A model generated the notes under the pieces. The model was not told where the DNA came from and did not search any database. It saw only the letters and a list, made by a program, of their open reading frames with translations. Below are positions 5,515 through 5,570 of a stretch of 5,570 bases of DNA, piece after piece. The stretch's first letter is position 1; every line of letters begins with the position of its first letter. The stretch is from Deltaproteobacteria bacterium (lineage in GTDB: Bacteria > Desulfobacterota > Desulfobacteria > Desulfobacterales > C00003060): NCBI GenBank assembly GCA_003647435.1, contig QMMV01000153.1:1-5570 (forward strand), given 5' to 3'. A program made the position numbers and the translations under genes.

Positions 5515-5570
5515 ATGCCGGATATCGGAATAAGACAACGACCATCAATACATCATCGGATATCGGGCAT
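5515..5570. repeat. Inverted/direct repeat upstream of proS
   Basis: ATGCCGGATATC (5515-5526) and GATATCGGGCAT (5559-5570) are inverted copies with one mismatch, 32 bases apart. The same stretch also holds two exact direct copies of CGGATATCGG (5519-5528 and 5557-5566), each centred on the palindrome GATATC. It lies about 40-95 bases before the proS start, so it could be a paired protein-binding site or the end of an upstream transcript. The structure may continue past the window edge. No convincing promoter could be placed here. Confidence 0.45.

Overview
This 5.57-kb window looks like ordinary bacterial chromosome carrying translation and stringent-response genes. One short palindromic mobile-element-like insertion interrupts the housekeeping sequence. 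Gene types, strong Shine-Dalgarno sites and moderate GC suggest a Gram-negative anaerobe, possibly of the Desulfobacterota (former Deltaproteobacteria). That placement is an inference from overall gene character, since nothing in the window is diagnostic of taxonomy.

Layout. Positions 1-698 (minus strand) hold the N-terminal 232 codons of a periplasmic amino-acid-binding protein of an ABC importer; the gene runs off the left edge. It has a convincing sigma70-type promoter (769-797) and possibly a 10-codon leader ORF (715-747). A 393-bp divergent intergenic region (699-1091) separates it from rpmB (1092-1283, plus strand), which encodes a four-cysteine (zinc-type) ribosomal protein L28. The rpmB-proximal half of that region can be drawn as a nested multi-stem RNA with mutually exclusive pairings. 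Between the convergent ends of rpmB and rel (1284-1703) lies a roughly 320-bp near-perfect palindrome (1341-1660) with 26-bp terminal inverted repeats and no coding capacity. It resembles a MITE, and one arm carries a separate 20-bp palindromic insertion.

The right two thirds hold two intact genes on the minus strand, transcribed right to left: proS (5476 to 3959), an archaeal/eukaryotic-type prolyl-tRNA synthetase, then after 110 bp rel (3848 to 1704), a full-length bifunctional (p)ppGpp synthetase/hydrolase. Prolyl-tRNA charging and the enzyme that responds to uncharged tRNA on the ribosome are thus adjacent and probably co-transcribed. The last 60 bp upstream of proS contain a repeated CGGATATCGG motif set in an imperfect inverted repeat.

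No CRISPR array, defence system, phage gene or tRNA/rRNA gene is visible. The least explained parts are the palindromic element with its nested palindrome and the structured region before rpmB. I see no convincing evidence for a large new multi-gene system.
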